The notes beneath the pieces were generated by a model. That model ran no database searches. It saw only the letters and a list, made by a program, of their open reading frames with translations, and had not been told where the DNA came from. Source: Pseudobdellovibrionaceae bacterium (GTDB lineage Bacteria; Bdellovibrionota; FAC87; UBA2466; JACKAF01). Taken from it: a stretch of 64,000 bases of DNA. Shown one piece after another: positions 17,437 through 26,037 of this stretch (positions are counted from its first letter, which is position 1; each line of letters starts with the position of its first letter). The stretch covers positions 310,001 through 374,000 of the forward strand of contig JACKAF010000003.1 of assembly GCA_020635235.1 (NCBI GenBank), read 5' to 3'. The translations under genes were made by a program, and so were the position numbers.

Positions 17437-18222
17437 ATGTTGAGGCGTATCCAACCCGCTTTGAGTGGGAAGTTGGTGTGCTGTATGCTGGCCTTGCTCC
17501 AGAGCGCGGTGTTGTTGGCAGCTCCGTACTACCTTGATGGTGAGCGGAACGCCGATAGAACGATCTGTGGCTCTGATGACAACCTAGTTATGGTCGAGCA
17601 AAATGAAGAGCTGAAAAAAATGGGTTTGCCGGTGGGAAGTTTGCGCGCCTTTGATCGGGATTCAGGAAGGTATTTCATCTGCACCGGCACGTTGGTCGGC
17701 CCCGATCTTTTCCTGACTGCTCGTCACTGTAAGGAAGCTTGTGAAGATCTGAGTGTCACTTTTGGTTATCTCAGCCCTGAAAAAAGAGAAGAGACTTTCA
17801 AGTGCTCAGAGATCCTGGAAGCTGGAGATTTCGAATCGAATCACGACTACCTAGTGATGCGTCTTGAGGGTAAGCCCGGTGTGGAGTGGGGTTGGTACCC
17901 ACTCTCCGATCGCGAGATTGTCCCGGAGACTCAGTTGATGATGATTCACCACCCGCGTGGCGTTCCAATGAGAGTGTCTTTAGAGGGGTGTAAGTTCAAA
18001 GCCGAAGAGGACGGACTGCTGCGCCACCGGTGTGATACGGAGCCAGGAAGCTCCGGTACAGGGATTTTGCTTCCGGACTTCGAAAACCCTGACAATACTC
18101 GGGTAGTTGGAGTCCACGCCTTTGGTGGATGCACCTCGGCGGAAACGTCGACGAACAGTGGCCCCTCTATTCACTACTTGGCGACACAGAGCGAGCTTAT
18201 TCGATCGCTTGTGAAGGACTAG
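17437..18222 (+). CDS. Secreted trypsin-like serine protease
   Basis: Chymotrypsin-fold (S1/V8-like) protease, exported by an N-terminal signal peptide (hydrophobic 13-29, cleavage near LLAAP). The triad is visible: His in LTARHCKEAC, Asp in NHDYLVMRL and Ser in TEPGSSGTGILLP, in the right order and spacing. Several Cys pairs suggest disulfides. 261 residues, no extra domains. AGGAG precedes the ATG. It overlaps the end of the small gene on the opposite strand by 4 nt. Confidence 0.9.
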   Translation: MLRRIQPALSGKLVCCMLALLQSAVLLAAPYYLDGERNADRTICGSDDNLVMVEQNEELKKMGLPVGSLRAFDRDSGRYFICTGTLVGPDLFLTARHCKEACEDLSVTFGYLSPEKREETFKCSEILEAGDFESNHDYLVMRLEGKPGVEWGWYPLSDREIVPETQLMMIHHPRGVPMRVSLEGCKFKAEEDGLLRHRCDTEPGSSGTGILLPDFENPDNTRVVGVHAFGGCTSAETSTNSGPSIHYLATQSELIRSLVKD

Positions 18223-18485
18223 ATATCATTTAGCGAATCAGGCGAAAATTCTGAAGGGCGAGTGGACCGCGGTACTGGGGTTTGCTCGCCCTTTCGCGTT
18301 CCATTCAATTGCTGCAGAAGTTCTACCGATTGGTTCCAGCCATCTAGCTGATTGTCGGTATCGGTTTCTTCCTGGACATAAGGCCGTCCAGCGCGGGCTT
18401 GTTCCGCGTGTGGATTTCCCGCCAAACTGATTGAGCACAACAGCTGTGACAGGCTCAGTACGATTATAAAACTTTTCAGTCCCAC
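18219..18485 (-). CDS. Small secreted protein of unknown function
   Basis: 88 residues. A convincing signal peptide (MGLKSFIIVLSLSQLLCSIS, cleavage near SLAG) is the main reason to accept it; the mature 65 residues are polar and look disordered, with no recognised family. It starts with GTG at 18485, 8 nt after AGGGG. Convergent with the protease and overlapping it by 4 nt. An inhibitor or partner role is possible but unsupported. Confidence 0.5.
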   Translation of the reverse strand: MGLKSFIIVLSLSQLLCSISLAGNPHAEQARAGRPYVQEETDTDNQLDGWNQSVELLQQLNGTRKGEQTPVPRSTRPSEFSPDSLNDI

Positions 18486-18771
18486 CTTGTTTCCCCTACT
18501 TACGTTACTTCACTGCGCGTTTCCCGTTCTTAAATGCAAGCAAGATGCCACGCCGCGTATTCCAGTAGTTCCGCTATGGAACTTCCTGAATACAATGGGG
18601 CGCTTTTTGGGCACCTTCGACTAGGCAGTTTACAGTTTGAAGCGTTGCCTCAAGGTCGCGCTATAAGTATTTGATATTAAACAATAAAAATACACTCCCG
18701 TCTCGGCAGAGTTTTCGCCCTTCTGTCTACGGAACGGGCGATTTTTTGCCGATAAGTTGTACTGAGATCCC
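18486..18771. other. Intergenic region without a gene
   Basis: 286 nt between divergently transcribed genes. It becomes AT-rich near 18663-18700 and presumably holds the histidine kinase promoter. I see no strong consensus promoter, hairpin or repeat. Confidence 0.5.
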
Positions 18772-20415
18772 ATGAAAGCCACTAAAGAAATCGTTTGGAT
18801 AACAGAAGCTTCGACGACGCAAGATCCGCTGGTTCAGGCCTTGCGCTACAGTGGCTATAACGTTCGATGCGTTGCCCCGCCAGATGAGTTCAAGTACGCC
18901 AAGTATATTGGATACTCCGTTAGGCTCCTCAAGTCCCCCAAACTGTCGGATCTCGGGCATTGGATTGAGGAGAATTTCCCGGCCGATACGGCGGCGTTGA
19001 TAGTCGAGGGTGGGAATCTATCTCGATTGGATCTTCTGGCAACTTCGCTACGCAAACACCCATCCCTGCAATGGCGCTTCCTCCCCGTTTTTTGGGTATA
19101 CGAAACCTTCGATGTGCAGCTGGTCGATCGCGTAGTCGGCATTGGCATCAACGAGATTTTTTGTCGGAACGCGGGGCCATCTGAACTCGTCGCACGGCTC
19201 AAGCTACGCACGCAACACGCGGCCGAAATGCGGCGCCTGCAAAAAGAAATAGATTCGCACCAGAAACAGGATGCGGCCAGTGAAACAGCCTTGCAGCAAC
19301 GGGAAGAGTTTCTTGGGGTCTGTGCCCACGATCTGCGCTCTCCAATTGGAGTGATTCAGTCAGGATTATCTTCTATTCTTGAGGGAGCTCATAGTAAGAA
19401 CCTCTCGCCCTTTGTAGCGGAGGTCCTCTCCAGAAGCTACCGTCAGGCCGGTCATGCATTGCGTTTAGTAAATGATTTGCTGGATGTGATGTCGTACGAG
19501 CAGGGCCTGAAGCCCAAATATGGCTTATTCAACCTCCACGATTTTCTAAAAGAGTTTTATGAAGACTACAGCTCTCAGGCCGAGGAACGGGGCATCCAGT
19601 TCGAGTACGAGAACCCGATACCGGAATGGCGTGTCCTTGCGGATTCGGATAGGGTACGACAGCTGTTGCAGAATCTTCTCGCCAACGCATTGAAATTCAC
19701 CGACGCAGGAAAAACGATTCATCTTTCCGTTACTCCGTTCAGGGGACGTAGAAGAACCGATCCGCCCTATGAGATGGTTGTCCTCAGTTTGCGCGATCAG
19801 GGAAAAGGCATTCCCCCCAAGGAAATAGAAAAGATTTTTGATCGCTTTAGCCAGATCAAGGACTATTCCCGGGCTGGTGGTCGCGGGCTGGGGCTTACCG
19901 TCGCTAAACAGATTTCCAATCTTCATGCGGGCAATCTATGGGTTGAGAGCCGGGAGGGCGAAGGCTCTATTTTTCACGTCTTGCTTCCGCACGTCATCGG
20001 CTCCAAGTTAGCTCAGCGTACGCACTCCCACCCTTCAATCCTTGTGGTTGAACCGGTCGAAGAGAAGAGAAAACCGTATTTTTCGGAACTGAGCAAAAAG
20101 GGTTTCGATGTGCACTTTGTTAAGGATGGCGTCGAAGCTGTTGCGATGAGCTTTTATCTACGCCCGGATTTCGCGATCCTGCGCCACGACACCCATAAGA
20201 TGGGGGAAGAGGAAGTTGCCGAGATACTTCAATCCAACGAAATCACCCGCGGGATCGCTCTGTATGTTGGACTGGAGGCCGGGGAATCGCGCGACAAATC
20301 TCCGGTGCGCGACGAATGGGTGAAGGGATTCATCAGCTTACCGCTCAACCAAGATTTTCTTACGGAAATCGCGGGCACCACACCTAAAAAACGAAAAAAG
20401 AAAAAGGCCGCGTAG
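18772..20415 (+). CDS. Soluble hybrid-like sensor histidine kinase with degenerate receiver-like ends
   Basis: 547 residues with no membrane segment. Residues 1-145 look like a receiver-type alpha/beta domain without a clear phosphoacceptor Asp. A short coiled coil leads to the HisKA domain: GVCAHDLRSPIG with His186. The ATPase domain follows with the N box LQNLLANALKFTDAG, the G1 box DQGKGIP, the F box IFDRFSQ and the G2 box GGRGLGL. Residues about 420-535 resemble a second receiver (ILVVEPVEEKRK), but the position of the phosphoacceptor is replaced (FAILRHDTHKMG). It ends in a Lys/Arg-rich tail. The kinase core looks active; the output partner is not in the window. Confidence 0.85.
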   Translation: MKATKEIVWITEASTTQDPLVQALRYSGYNVRCVAPPDEFKYAKYIGYSVRLLKSPKLSDLGHWIEENFPADTAALIVEGGNLSRLDLLATSLRKHPSLQWRFLPVFWVYETFDVQLVDRVVGIGINEIFCRNAGPSELVARLKLRTQHAAEMRRLQKEIDSHQKQDAASETALQQREEFLGVCAHDLRSPIGVIQSGLSSILEGAHSKNLSPFVAEVLSRSYRQAGHALRLVNDLLDVMSYEQGLKPKYGLFNLHDFLKEFYEDYSSQAEERGIQFEYENPIPEWRVLADSDRVRQLLQNLLANALKFTDAGKTIHLSVTPFRGRRRTDPPYEMVVLSLRDQGKGIPPKEIEKIFDRFSQIKDYSRAGGRGLGLTVAKQISNLHAGNLWVESREGEGSIFHVLLPHVIGSKLAQRTHSHPSILVVEPVEEKRKPYFSELSKKGFDVHFVKDGVEAVAMSFYLRPDFAILRHDTHKMGEEEVAEILQSNEITRGIALYVGLEAGESRDKSPVRDEWVKGFISLPLNQDFLTEIAGTTPKKRKKKKAA

Positions 20416-20445
20416 CGCCACGAAAGCGCGTGCTATAGTAGTCCC

Positions 20446-20901
20446 ATGGAAGTCATCGTCTACAAGTCCAAAAAAGAGATGGAGATTTGGGAGTCTGGTC
20501 GCTGCACGCAGCGTTTCCCTGTCGGCATTGGTAAAGACGAAGTCGGCCAAAAGGAAGTTGAAGGGGATATGCGCACCCCCGAGGGCGAGTACGTCGTTTG
20601 CGTAAAGAATCCCAAGTCCAAGTTTTTTCTCAGCGTAGGTTTGAACTACCCCAATAACAGTGATGCGGAGCGTGGCCTGGCTGCGGGCAGCCTTACTCAG
20701 GAAGAGTTTGAAGCCATTTGCAACGCCAATAGGGAAGGGAAAGTTCCCCCTTGGAAGACAAAGATGGGCGGGGAAATCTTCATCCACGGCGAGCTTGAGA
20801 AAAAAGACTGGTCAGAAGGCTGCGTTCGCCTATTCAACAAGGATATGCAGTGGCTTTTTGATAGGGCAAGCATCGGCACACGGGTTATCATCAAACCCTA
20901 A
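20446..20901 (+). CDS. L,D-transpeptidase catalytic-domain protein (YkuD)
   Basis: 151 residues covering a single YkuD domain. The catalytic signature is present: FIHGELEKKDWSEGCVRL with the His and the nucleophile Cys, and the earlier DMRTPEGEYVV. Family members form 3-3 peptidoglycan crosslinks or attach proteins to the wall. No signal peptide or membrane anchor is visible, unusual for an enzyme acting in the periplasm; export may use another route or the role may differ. It follows the kinase gene by 30 nt and could be cotranscribed. Confidence 0.85.
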   Translation: MEVIVYKSKKEMEIWESGRCTQRFPVGIGKDEVGQKEVEGDMRTPEGEYVVCVKNPKSKFFLSVGLNYPNNSDAERGLAAGSLTQEEFEAICNANREGKVPPWKTKMGGEIFIHGELEKKDWSEGCVRLFNKDMQWLFDRASIGTRVIIKP

Positions 20902-20947
20902 TCACCACAAAACCGAATAGCCTGCGGATTAAAATGAGCGACTAAGT

Positions 20948-21352
20948 TTACTTGTCGCCAAAGAAGTAGGCCACTTCACGGGCCGCGGAAGCGGTGCTGT
21001 CCGAACCGTGCACGGAGTTGGCTTCCAGGCTGTCCGCGTATAGTTTTCGGATCGTTCCGGGTGCCGCCTTAGCAGGATCCGTCGCGCCCATTAGCTTGCG
21101 ATAATTTTCAACCGCATTGTTGCCTTCCAAGACGAAAAGCAAAACTGGTCCGCTTGTCATGAAAGTTACCAGGCTTCCAAAGAAGGGCCGCTCTTTGTGT
21201 TCAGCGTAGAAACCTTCGGCCTGTGGCTTGCTAAGAGATTCCATGCGGGCCTCTACCACTTTGAGTCCGGACTCTTCGATCAGCGTCAAAATCTTTCCGA
21301 TGAGGTTTTTCTTTACGGCATTGGGTTTAATAATTCCGAATGTCTTTTCCAT
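20948..21352 (-). CDS. ndk: Nucleoside diphosphate kinase
   Basis: Transfers gamma-phosphate between nucleoside triphosphates and diphosphates through a phosphohistidine. FGIIKPNAVKKNLIGKI opens the fold, and the active-site segment NSVHGSDS carries the His. 134 residues, slightly short (E. coli 143). It is the last gene of the icd-mdh-sucC-sucD-ndk run, 3 nt after sucD, which links GTP/ATP made by succinyl-CoA ligase with nucleotide balance. Confidence 0.96.
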   Translation of the reverse strand: MEKTFGIIKPNAVKKNLIGKILTLIEESGLKVVEARMESLSKPQAEGFYAEHKERPFFGSLVTFMTSGPVLLFVLEGNNAVENYRKLMGATDPAKAAPGTIRKLYADSLEANSVHGSDSTASAAREVAYFFGDK

Positions 21353-21355
21353 TGT

Positions 21356-22228
21356 TTATCCTTTCAAAGCTTGTTCCATCGTTTCGCCCATTGAAGCAGG
21401 GCTCATCGCCACACGCACTCCAGCGCGTTCGAGGGCTGCAATTTTGTCAGACGCTTTTCCGCTCCCACCACTGATAATAGCGCCGGCGTGGCCCATGCGT
21501 TTTCCGGGGGGGGCCGTTTGGCCCGCGATGAAACCCACCACCGGCTTTTTCATATGTCCCTTGATGTACTCGGCCGCTTCTTCTTCCGCGCTTCCACCGA
21601 TTTCGCCGATGAGAATGACGCCTTCAGTGTCGGGATCTTCGTTGAAGAGTTGGAGTACTTGGGTGTGATTTAAGCCGCTGACCGGATCTCCACCAATGCC
21701 CACGCAAGTGGATTGGCCAATCCCGCGTTCCGTCAGCTGGTGAACGGCCTCGTAAGTGAGGGTTCCGCTTCGGGAGACCACACCAATTTTGCCGGGTTTA
21801 TGAATATATCCGGGCATAATACCGATCTTGCATTCCCCAGGCGTAATAACTCCTGGGCAGTTCGGACCGACAAGCGTAACGCCAGCGTCTCTTAGGTAGT
21901 GTTTTACCTGAAGCATATCCAGGGCTGGGATACCCTCTGTGATACAAATCACCAGCTTGATCCCCGCTTCAGCCGCTTCAATGATCGCATCGGCAGCAAA
22001 GGGAGCCGGAACGTATATCATGCTGGTATCGGCGGCCGTTTTAAGTACAGCCTCCTCCACAGAATCAAAGACCGGGATGCCCTCGACATCTGTTCCGCCT
22101 TTGCCCGGAGTAACACCCCCGACGACTTTTGTTCCGTACTCTCGGCACTGTAGCGCGTGGAAAGAGCCGGCTTTACCCGTAATTCCCTGTACGATGAGTT
22201 TGGTGTTCTTATTTACTAGGATGCTCAT
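21356..22228 (-). CDS. sucD: Succinyl-CoA synthetase alpha subunit
   Basis: Forms with SucC the TCA enzyme that converts succinyl-CoA to succinate with nucleotide triphosphate synthesis. The CoA-binding Rossmann half starts with NKNTKLIVQGITGKAG; the phosphorylated His lies in MGHAGAIISGG near residue 246. 290 residues. Start and stop of sucD/sucC overlap by 1 nt (TAATG). Confidence 0.97.
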   Translation of the reverse strand: MSILVNKNTKLIVQGITGKAGSFHALQCREYGTKVVGGVTPGKGGTDVEGIPVFDSVEEAVLKTAADTSMIYVPAPFAADAIIEAAEAGIKLVICITEGIPALDMLQVKHYLRDAGVTLVGPNCPGVITPGECKIGIMPGYIHKPGKIGVVSRSGTLTYEAVHQLTERGIGQSTCVGIGGDPVSGLNHTQVLQLFNEDPDTEGVILIGEIGGSAEEEAAEYIKGHMKKPVVGFIAGQTAPPGKRMGHAGAIISGGSGKASDKIAALERAGVRVAMSPASMGETMEQALKG

Positions 22229-23388
22229 TACTTTGCCGCCTCCACGACTCTTTTTGCGGCTTCCTTCATGCCGGTTGCGGTGATGAGTTTTAACCCGGAT
22301 TCTTCGAGAATCTTTTTGCCCTTATCGACATTGGTACCTTCCAATCGGACCACGACCGGAATTTTGATGCCCAATTCTCGAGCAGCGCCAACGACGCCAG
22401 CGGCAATAACATCACATTTCATGATGCCGCCAAAAATGTTGACCAGCACCGCGCGTACCTTGGTGTCACCTAGAATGATCTTGAAAGCTTCGCGCACTTT
22501 TTCTTCCGTGGCGCCGCCGCCCACATCCAGAAAGTTCGCCGGATCTCCACCCTCAAGTTTGATGATGTCCATCGTCGCCATAGCGAGGCCTGCGCCATTC
22601 ACCATGCATCCGATGTTTCCGTCCAGGCTGATGTAACTGAGATCGAACTGCTTGGCCTTAGCTTCGTTGGCGTCTTCTTCGTTCGGATCCCGCAATTCTA
22701 GAATATCGGCGTGCCGGAACAGTGCATTGTCATCGAAGTTTAGCTTTGCATCCAGCGCGACCAGATTCCCGTCTTGAGTAAGGATAAGCGGGTTGATTTC
22801 CACAAGGGAACAATCATAAGCCTGGTACAATTTCACGAGGTTGCTTAGGAAACTTGGAAATTGTTTGAGCGCGTTGCCGCTTAGTCCGAGCTTTTGCCCA
22901 AGCGATCGACTTTGGAAGGAGCGCAATCCCACGACCGGGCTAATCCAAATCTTGAAAATCTTTTCCGGGGTTTCGTGGGCGACTTTTTCAATGTCCATCC
23001 CACCCTCGGTGCTAGCCATGACGACAAGCTTCGCCTTGGCGCGATCCAGAGTAACGGCCAGATAGAGTTCCTTGGCAATCGCTGCCCCTTCTTCGATGAG
23101 AAGCCGTTTTACTTCTTTACCTTCTGGGCCAGTTTGGTGCGTCACCAACTGCATGCCGAGCATTGATTTGGCGTATTCCGCCACCTCCGCCTTCGACTTA
23201 GCGACTTTTACGCCGCCGCCCTTGCCGCGGCCGCCCGCGTGGATTTGGGCCTTTACCACCCAGATCGATCCACCGAGGGACTCGGCCGCTTTGACCGCTT
23301 CGTCCGCTGAGTAGGCTACATACCCGTTCGGTACCGGTAGGTTAAACTTTCGGAATAGTTCTTTTCCCTGGTGTTCGTGAATATTCAT
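22228..23388 (-). CDS. sucC: Succinyl-CoA synthetase beta subunit
   Basis: ATP-grasp subunit of succinyl-CoA ligase. MNIHEHQGKELFRKFNLPVP is the classic N-terminus; QIHAGGRGKGGGVK is the nucleotide-binding loop, and VNIFGGIMKCDVIA near residue 320 the signature shared with the alpha-subunit contact. 386 residues, normal length. Nucleotide preference cannot be decided by eye. Both ends overlap the neighbours by 1 nt. Confidence 0.97.
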   Translation of the reverse strand: MNIHEHQGKELFRKFNLPVPNGYVAYSADEAVKAAESLGGSIWVVKAQIHAGGRGKGGGVKVAKSKAEVAEYAKSMLGMQLVTHQTGPEGKEVKRLLIEEGAAIAKELYLAVTLDRAKAKLVVMASTEGGMDIEKVAHETPEKIFKIWISPVVGLRSFQSRSLGQKLGLSGNALKQFPSFLSNLVKLYQAYDCSLVEINPLILTQDGNLVALDAKLNFDDNALFRHADILELRDPNEEDANEAKAKQFDLSYISLDGNIGCMVNGAGLAMATMDIIKLEGGDPANFLDVGGGATEEKVREAFKIILGDTKVRAVLVNIFGGIMKCDVIAAGVVGAARELGIKIPVVVRLEGTNVDKGKKILEESGLKLITATGMKEAAKRVVEAAK

Positions 23389-24320
23389 TAATTGTTCTCA
23401 AGTGCGGCGATGAGGCCTTTTACAGCTTCCGCAGATTCAGCCAAACCGGCTTTTTCTTGTTCGTTCAAATCAATCTGAATCACCTTTTCCATCCCGTTGG
23501 TGCCCAGCTGAGCCAGCACGCCGACAAAAAGATTATTCATACCGTACTCGCCTTCCAGCCAAACCGCACAGGGTAGAATTCTCTTTTTGTCCCGTACGAT
23601 GGCCTCGACCATCTGCACGACTGAGGACGACGGGGCGTAGAAAGCGGAACCTGTTTTTAGATAGTTCACAATTTCTAGTCCGCCTTTGCGCGTCCGATCG
23701 ACGATAGCGTCAATTTTTTCCTGGGAAAGGAACTTAGTAAGCGGCACGCCCGCAATACTGCAGTAGCGGACCATGGGCACCATCGTGTCGCCGTGTCCAC
23801 CGTAGACAAAGCCGTGGACGTCTTCAACGCTTACGCCAGTGGCTTCTGCCACGAAAGTGCGGAAGCGAGCCGAATCCAAGACACCGGCCATCCCGATCAC
23901 GCGTTGCCGTGGAAAGCCGCTGACTTTTTTGGCGACGTAGGCCATGGCATCGAGGGGGTTGGAGACGATGATGAGCACCGAGTTTGGAGAATATTTTGCG
24001 ACTTGTTCCGTGACCTGAGTCATGATCTTCGCATTGGTTTTCAGAAGATCATCGCGGCTCATTCCAGGCTTGCGCGGAAGCCCGGCGGTAATCACCACGA
24101 CGTCAGAGTTTTCCGTGGCCGCATAGTCGTTTGTCCCGGTGACGTGACAGTCGAAGCCTTCCACCGGACCCGCTTCAAGAAGATCCAGACCTTTGCCCTG
24201 AGGGATGCCTTCCGCGATATCCACCAGGACGACGTCTCCCAGCTCCTTGCTGACAATCCAATGGGCTGCGGTTGCGCCCACATTTCCCGAACCAACAATG
24301 GTGATTTTTGGTCTTTTCAT
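23388..24320 (-). CDS. mdh: Malate dehydrogenase (lactate/malate dehydrogenase family)
   Basis: Oxidises malate to oxaloacetate with NAD. ITIVGSGNVGATAAHW is the nucleotide-binding loop; the Asp at the end of the second strand (VVLVDIAEG) points to NAD. The substrate loop ITAGLPRKPGMSRDDLL has two Arg expected for malate, and the catalytic His is in GFVYGGHGDTMVPM. 310 residues, LDH-like MDH type. The frame is open 10 codons upstream, but the ATG at 24320 has AAGGAG ahead and the typical MKRPKITIVG start. Confidence 0.96.
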   Translation of the reverse strand: MKRPKITIVGSGNVGATAAHWIVSKELGDVVLVDIAEGIPQGKGLDLLEAGPVEGFDCHVTGTNDYAATENSDVVVITAGLPRKPGMSRDDLLKTNAKIMTQVTEQVAKYSPNSVLIIVSNPLDAMAYVAKKVSGFPRQRVIGMAGVLDSARFRTFVAEATGVSVEDVHGFVYGGHGDTMVPMVRYCSIAGVPLTKFLSQEKIDAIVDRTRKGGLEIVNYLKTGSAFYAPSSSVVQMVEAIVRDKKRILPCAVWLEGEYGMNNLFVGVLAQLGTNGMEKVIQIDLNEQEKAGLAESAEAVKGLIAALENN

Positions 24321-24328
24321 AAGGCTCC

Positions 24329-25546
24329 TTACAAATTTTTGATGATGCAATCTCCGAATTCAGAGCACTTTACTTCGCGTGCCCCTTCCATCTGACGAGC
24401 AAAATCGTAGGTGACAGTCTTTTGAGTGATCGCCGCTTGCAGCGCCCTAACAATGGCGTCCGCGGCCTCTTGCCAGCCCAGGTGTTCAAGCATCAGCACT
24501 CCGCTCAAGATGACCGAACCGGGATTAACTTTATCCAGGCCCGCGTATTTGGGTGCGGTACCGTGTGTGGCTTCAAAAACCGCGTGCCTATCGCCTACGT
24601 TGGCACCCGGACCGATGCCTAGACCGCCGACTTGAGCAATCAACGCGTCACTGAGGTAGTCACCATTTAGATTGGGAACAGCGAGCACGGAATATTCTGC
24701 CGGGCGGAGCAAGGCCTGCTGGAACATGGCGTCTGCAATTCTGTCTTTAATGATGACTTTCCCTGCAGGGGCCTTGCCGTCATATTTTTCCCAAAGTTCC
24801 GCTTCGGTGAGTGTTTGCGCTGAGAATTCCTCTTTGGCGAGCGCGTAGCCCCAATCCTTGAAGGCACCTTCGGTGAACTTCATGATGTTGCCCTTATGCA
24901 CCAGCGTGACGGAGGGGAGCTTGTGCTTGATCGCATACTGAATCGACATCCGGACCAGCCGTTGGGTGTTTTGTGGACTGATGGGTTTGATGCCGATACC
25001 GGAGCTATCCAGGATGCGGCATTTCATTTCGTTATTGAGGAAGTTGATGACGCGGTGGGCGTCTTCTGAACCGCTTTTCCACTCCCAACCCGCGTATACG
25101 TCTTCCGTATTTTCACGAAAAACGACCATGTTGACCTTCTCAGGGGCCTTCATGGGGCTGGGGACACCATCGAAGTAACGCACGGGCCGTACGCAAGAAT
25201 AGAGGTCAAGGACCTTGCGCAGCGTGACATTCAGAGATCGGAAACCGCCGCCGACCGGTGTGGTCAAAGGGCCCTTGATAGCAACGTGGTGATCCTTAAT
25301 TGTCTGGACCGTGGCCTCGGGCAGCCAATCCCCTGTCTTGTCCTTGGCCTTTTCTCCCGCCAGGACTTCGAGCCATTCAATTTTGCGTTTGCCGCCGTAG
25401 AGTTTCTCCACGGACGCATCAAAAACTCTTTGTGAGGCGGCCCAGATGTCAGGGCCGATGCCGTCACCCTCAATAAACGGAATGATAGGGTGGTCCGGAA
25501 CTTCCATTTTTCCGGCGCTGTTGTAGGAAATTTTTTTCGCGTCCAT
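24329..25546 (-). CDS. icd: Isocitrate dehydrogenase (NADP-type)
   Basis: Oxidative decarboxylation of isocitrate to 2-oxoglutarate. Closely matches the E. coli-type dimeric enzyme: FIEGDGIGPDIW, the substrate loop TTPVGGGFRSLNVTLR containing the Ser that AceK phosphorylates in enterics, RENTEDVYAGWEW, and the metal-site ATHGTAPKYAG. 405 residues. First gene of the TCA operon, 8 nt before mdh, with a promoter upstream. No aceK is seen in this window. Confidence 0.96.
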   Translation of the reverse strand: MDAKKISYNSAGKMEVPDHPIIPFIEGDGIGPDIWAASQRVFDASVEKLYGGKRKIEWLEVLAGEKAKDKTGDWLPEATVQTIKDHHVAIKGPLTTPVGGGFRSLNVTLRKVLDLYSCVRPVRYFDGVPSPMKAPEKVNMVVFRENTEDVYAGWEWKSGSEDAHRVINFLNNEMKCRILDSSGIGIKPISPQNTQRLVRMSIQYAIKHKLPSVTLVHKGNIMKFTEGAFKDWGYALAKEEFSAQTLTEAELWEKYDGKAPAGKVIIKDRIADAMFQQALLRPAEYSVLAVPNLNGDYLSDALIAQVGGLGIGPGANVGDRHAVFEATHGTAPKYAGLDKVNPGSVILSGVLMLEHLGWQEAADAIVRALQAAITQKTVTYDFARQMEGAREVKCSEFGDCIIKNL

Positions 25547-25581
25547 GCCTCGCCCTCGTAGATCTTAGAAAAACCGGGCAC

Positions 25582-25610
25582 AGATTAGGCCGTGGTCCCG
25601 CCACTGTCAA
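25582..25610 (-). promoter_or_regulatory. Promoter of the icd-mdh-sucC-sucD-ndk operon
   Basis: Minus-strand -35 TTGACA (perfect) at 25610-25605 and -10 TAATCT at 25587-25582 with a 17-nt spacer, 36 nt upstream of icd. The spacer contains GTGGCGGGACCAC, a short inverted repeat (GTGG/CCAC) that could be an operator. Confidence 0.55.
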
Positions 25611-25710
25611 TGCAGGCGCGGGACTTTAGACGCCTAAAACCGACAGAATGATTGGCTATTTTCAGGGGACCCCTTCTGAGTTAGTCTCTGGGACCTAAAA
25701 GAGGTTCAAA

Positions 25711-26037
25711 ATGTCTAGTTGCGACTTGGTCAAACAAAAGTGCGTGCCCTGCGAAGGGGGCGTAGAGGCCTTTTCAGCAGAAAAATCTCGGGAATGGTTG
25801 GCAAAGGTCCCCGGTTGGGAACTGCAGGGCAACAAGATTGAGAAGGGCTTCAAATTCAAGAACTTCGTGGAAGCGATGGTTTTTGTAAACAAGATGGCGG
25901 ACGTCGCGGAGGCGGAGGGCCACCACCCCGATATCAGTATTCACTATAACCAAGTCAAGGTTACGCTTTGGACCCACGCTATAGGCGGGCTATCAGAAAA
26001 TGACTTCATCCTCGCTGCCAAAATTGAGGCGCTCTAA
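25711..26037 (+). CDS. phhB: Pterin-4a-carbinolamine dehydratase
   Basis: Dehydrates the 4a-hydroxypterin made by aromatic amino acid hydroxylases so that tetrahydropterin can be regenerated. The family signature is complete: EGHHPDISIHYNQVKVTLWT with the three His expected at the active site, followed by HAIGGLSENDF. 108 residues, with an N-terminal extension rich in Cys (CDLVKQKCVPCEGG), also found in many bacterial homologues. AGAGG precedes the ATG. Functionally linked to the hydroxylase at 9833. Confidence 0.93.
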   Translation: MSSCDLVKQKCVPCEGGVEAFSAEKSREWLAKVPGWELQGNKIEKGFKFKNFVEAMVFVNKMADVAEAEGHHPDISIHYNQVKVTLWTHAIGGLSENDFILAAKIEAL

